64,000 bases of DNA, from positions 1 through 64,000 of the forward strand of contig CAMNSD010000012.1 in the NCBI GenBank assembly GCA_946554445.1, in the 5' to 3' direction. The notes below the pieces were generated by a model. That model saw only the letters and a program-made list of their open reading frames with translations. It did no database searches and was not told where the DNA came from. The stretch is from an uncultured Lachnospiraceae bacterium (GTDB lineage: Bacteria > Bacillota > Clostridia > Lachnospirales > Lachnospiraceae). Position numbers and translations under genes: made by a program. Positions within the stretch are counted from its first letter, which is position 1. Every line of letters begins with the position of its first letter. Below are positions 63,283 through 64,000 of this stretch, piece after piece.

Positions 63283-63783
63283 ATGGATACTTTTATTGAT
63301 AAACTGGCACAGAAAAGAAACGCACAGGAAATGATCCGTGCTAATTCCGCGGCAGAGGCGGCCCGAATGGAGCAGATGCAGAACCAGATGAAGGCTTATG
63401 ATGAGGTCATGCAGGAAATTCGTAAGGTGAATTTAAAGACAGCCGAGAATGTGACGGAAGTGAAAAAGGTGCTGGAAGAGTGCATGACTAAACTGGAGAC
63501 GATAGAGACAGGCGGCGCGCAGACAGCCGATACGGAACAGACACTTGCGCAGATCAAGACGCTTTTAGAGGAGCGGTTTAAGCAGTCAGAGGATTTTGCA
63601 CACAAGGAGAACGTGAAAGTTTACCGCAATGTGCAGGCTGCCTTTACGGAAGAACTGGGAAAACAGACGAAAGAAGTCAAGGGCAGTAAAGCGCTTTTGC
63701 CGGTCTGTGTCCTGATACTGATCGGGGTGATCGCAGATATCGTGATCAATCTTATCCCCATCATCAATGGATTTGTGAGATGA
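63283..63783 (+). CDS. coiled-coil protein with C-terminal membrane anchor
   Basis: A 166-residue protein: residues 1-135 are a charged coiled coil (MEQMQNQMKAYDEVMQEIRK) and residues about 140-163 form one membrane helix (LLPVCVLILIGVIADIVINL). ATG 63283 follows GGAGGCATAG. Its stop overlaps the next ATG by four bases (ATGA), so it is translated together with the exported protein that follows. This pairing hints at a cell-envelope or division role. Confidence 0.7.
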   Translation: MDTFIDKLAQKRNAQEMIRANSAAEAARMEQMQNQMKAYDEVMQEIRKVNLKTAENVTEVKKVLEECMTKLETIETGGAQTADTEQTLAQIKTLLEERFKQSEDFAHKENVKVYRNVQAAFTEELGKQTKEVKGSKALLPVCVLILIGVIADIVINLIPIINGFVR

Positions 63784-64000
63784 AAATAATCAGCAGACAT
63801 TATAAAAAAATGAAAATTGCATATATTAAGGTTGCGATGCTTGCGATCATCGCAGCCGCCTTTTGTCTGCCTAATATACAGCTTCTGGAGAGTACCGGAG
63901 ACAATATCTTTACGGTGTATTTAAACGGTATGGTGGTGGGTGTGATGGGCGACATCGAAGAGGCTGACAACTGCTTGATCGCGGCCAGAAAAAGGCTGGC
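63780..64000 (+). CDS. start of an exported protein, probable G5/M23-type cell-wall protein (partial)
   Basis: The gene runs off the window. The visible 73 residues include an N-terminal membrane segment (YIKVAMLAIIAAAFCL) and then DNIFTVYLNGMVVGVMGDIE, a beta-rich module that in this group is often found ahead of G5 and peptidase M23 domains. That C-terminal part is not visible here, so the peptidase call is inference. Confidence 0.55.
   Translation, partial: MKIISRHYKKMKIAYIKVAMLAIIAAAFCLPNIQLLESTGDNIFTVYLNGMVVGVMGDIEEADNCLIAARKRL

Overview
The window looks like chromosomal DNA from a gut Lachnospiraceae-type Firmicute (Clostridia). Supporting signs are near-universal strong AGGAGG-type ribosome binding sites, a bile salt hydrolase, a flavodiiron protein, two amino-acid ABC transporters, several MATE exporters, cytoplasmic GH13/GH31 glucosidases, and small orphan proteins of a kind I associate with this family. 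No rRNA, tRNA or CRISPR array was seen. The assignment is inference from content, not a search.

Layout. 0.1-4.3 kb: a small QueG-like iron-sulfur protein, AraC and WYL regulators, a cupin, a YjbR and a GyrI-like protein. 4.3-11 kb: signalling block with a Cache/HAMP/GGDEF protein, a two-TM protein, a membrane-tethered XRE regulator, a hemerythrin-CheX-like fusion and a hybrid histidine kinase. 11.4-13.9 kb: polar amino-acid ABC transporter (permease, ATPase, binding lipoprotein). 14.4-16.3 kb: RecQ. 16.4-23.5 kb: an AT-richer restriction-modification island made of two C5-cytosine methyltransferases, an Mrr-like nuclease, a McrB-like AAA protein and a LlaJI/McrC-like nuclease, bordered by a broken HTH gene and a SocA/Panacea remnant. 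23.6-28.5 kb: Nudix hydrolase, bile salt hydrolase, a hydrolase-GNAT fusion, a MATE exporter and a zinc-ribbon membrane protein with 12-residue repeats. 28.5-32 kb: decayed DNA, an AT-rich orphan membrane protein and an IS4-type transposase remnant. 32-39.4 kb: ferritin-like protein and an alpha-glucoside utilisation cluster (two GH13, an AraC regulator, one GH31). 39.4-41.8 kb: a second amino-acid ABC transporter whose binding protein is circularly permuted. 42-52.3 kb: MotA-like/LuxR membrane pair, FliG-C fragment, NERD nuclease, two MATE exporters, apt plus purine permease, flavodiiron protein, DUF4422 protein. 52.5-56.1 kb: a truncated Rpn nuclease and a run of orphan proteins beginning M-x-[IV]-x-G-I. 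56.2-58.6 kb: a UDPGP-family nucleotidyltransferase and galE. 58.7-64 kb: hemolysin III, a large membrane protein, a small alarmone synthetase with a structured 5' leader, a coiled-coil membrane protein and the start of an exported protein.

The items I would look at first are: (1) the circularly permuted solute-binding protein at 39474-40286, with a normal homologue 26 kb away for comparison; (2) a dispersed double-hairpin repeat whose stems are mostly capped by GCGAAGC, with compensatory changes between copies and a three-copy 62-bp tandem array; (3) a four-stem structured leader directly after an extended -10 promoter and before the small alarmone synthetase; (4) the five-gene BsuMI/LlaJI-like restriction system with an Mrr-type nuclease as third restriction gene; (5) the M-x-[IV]-x-G-I protein cluster, where two genes appear merged into one 504-codon frame with an internal ribosome binding site.
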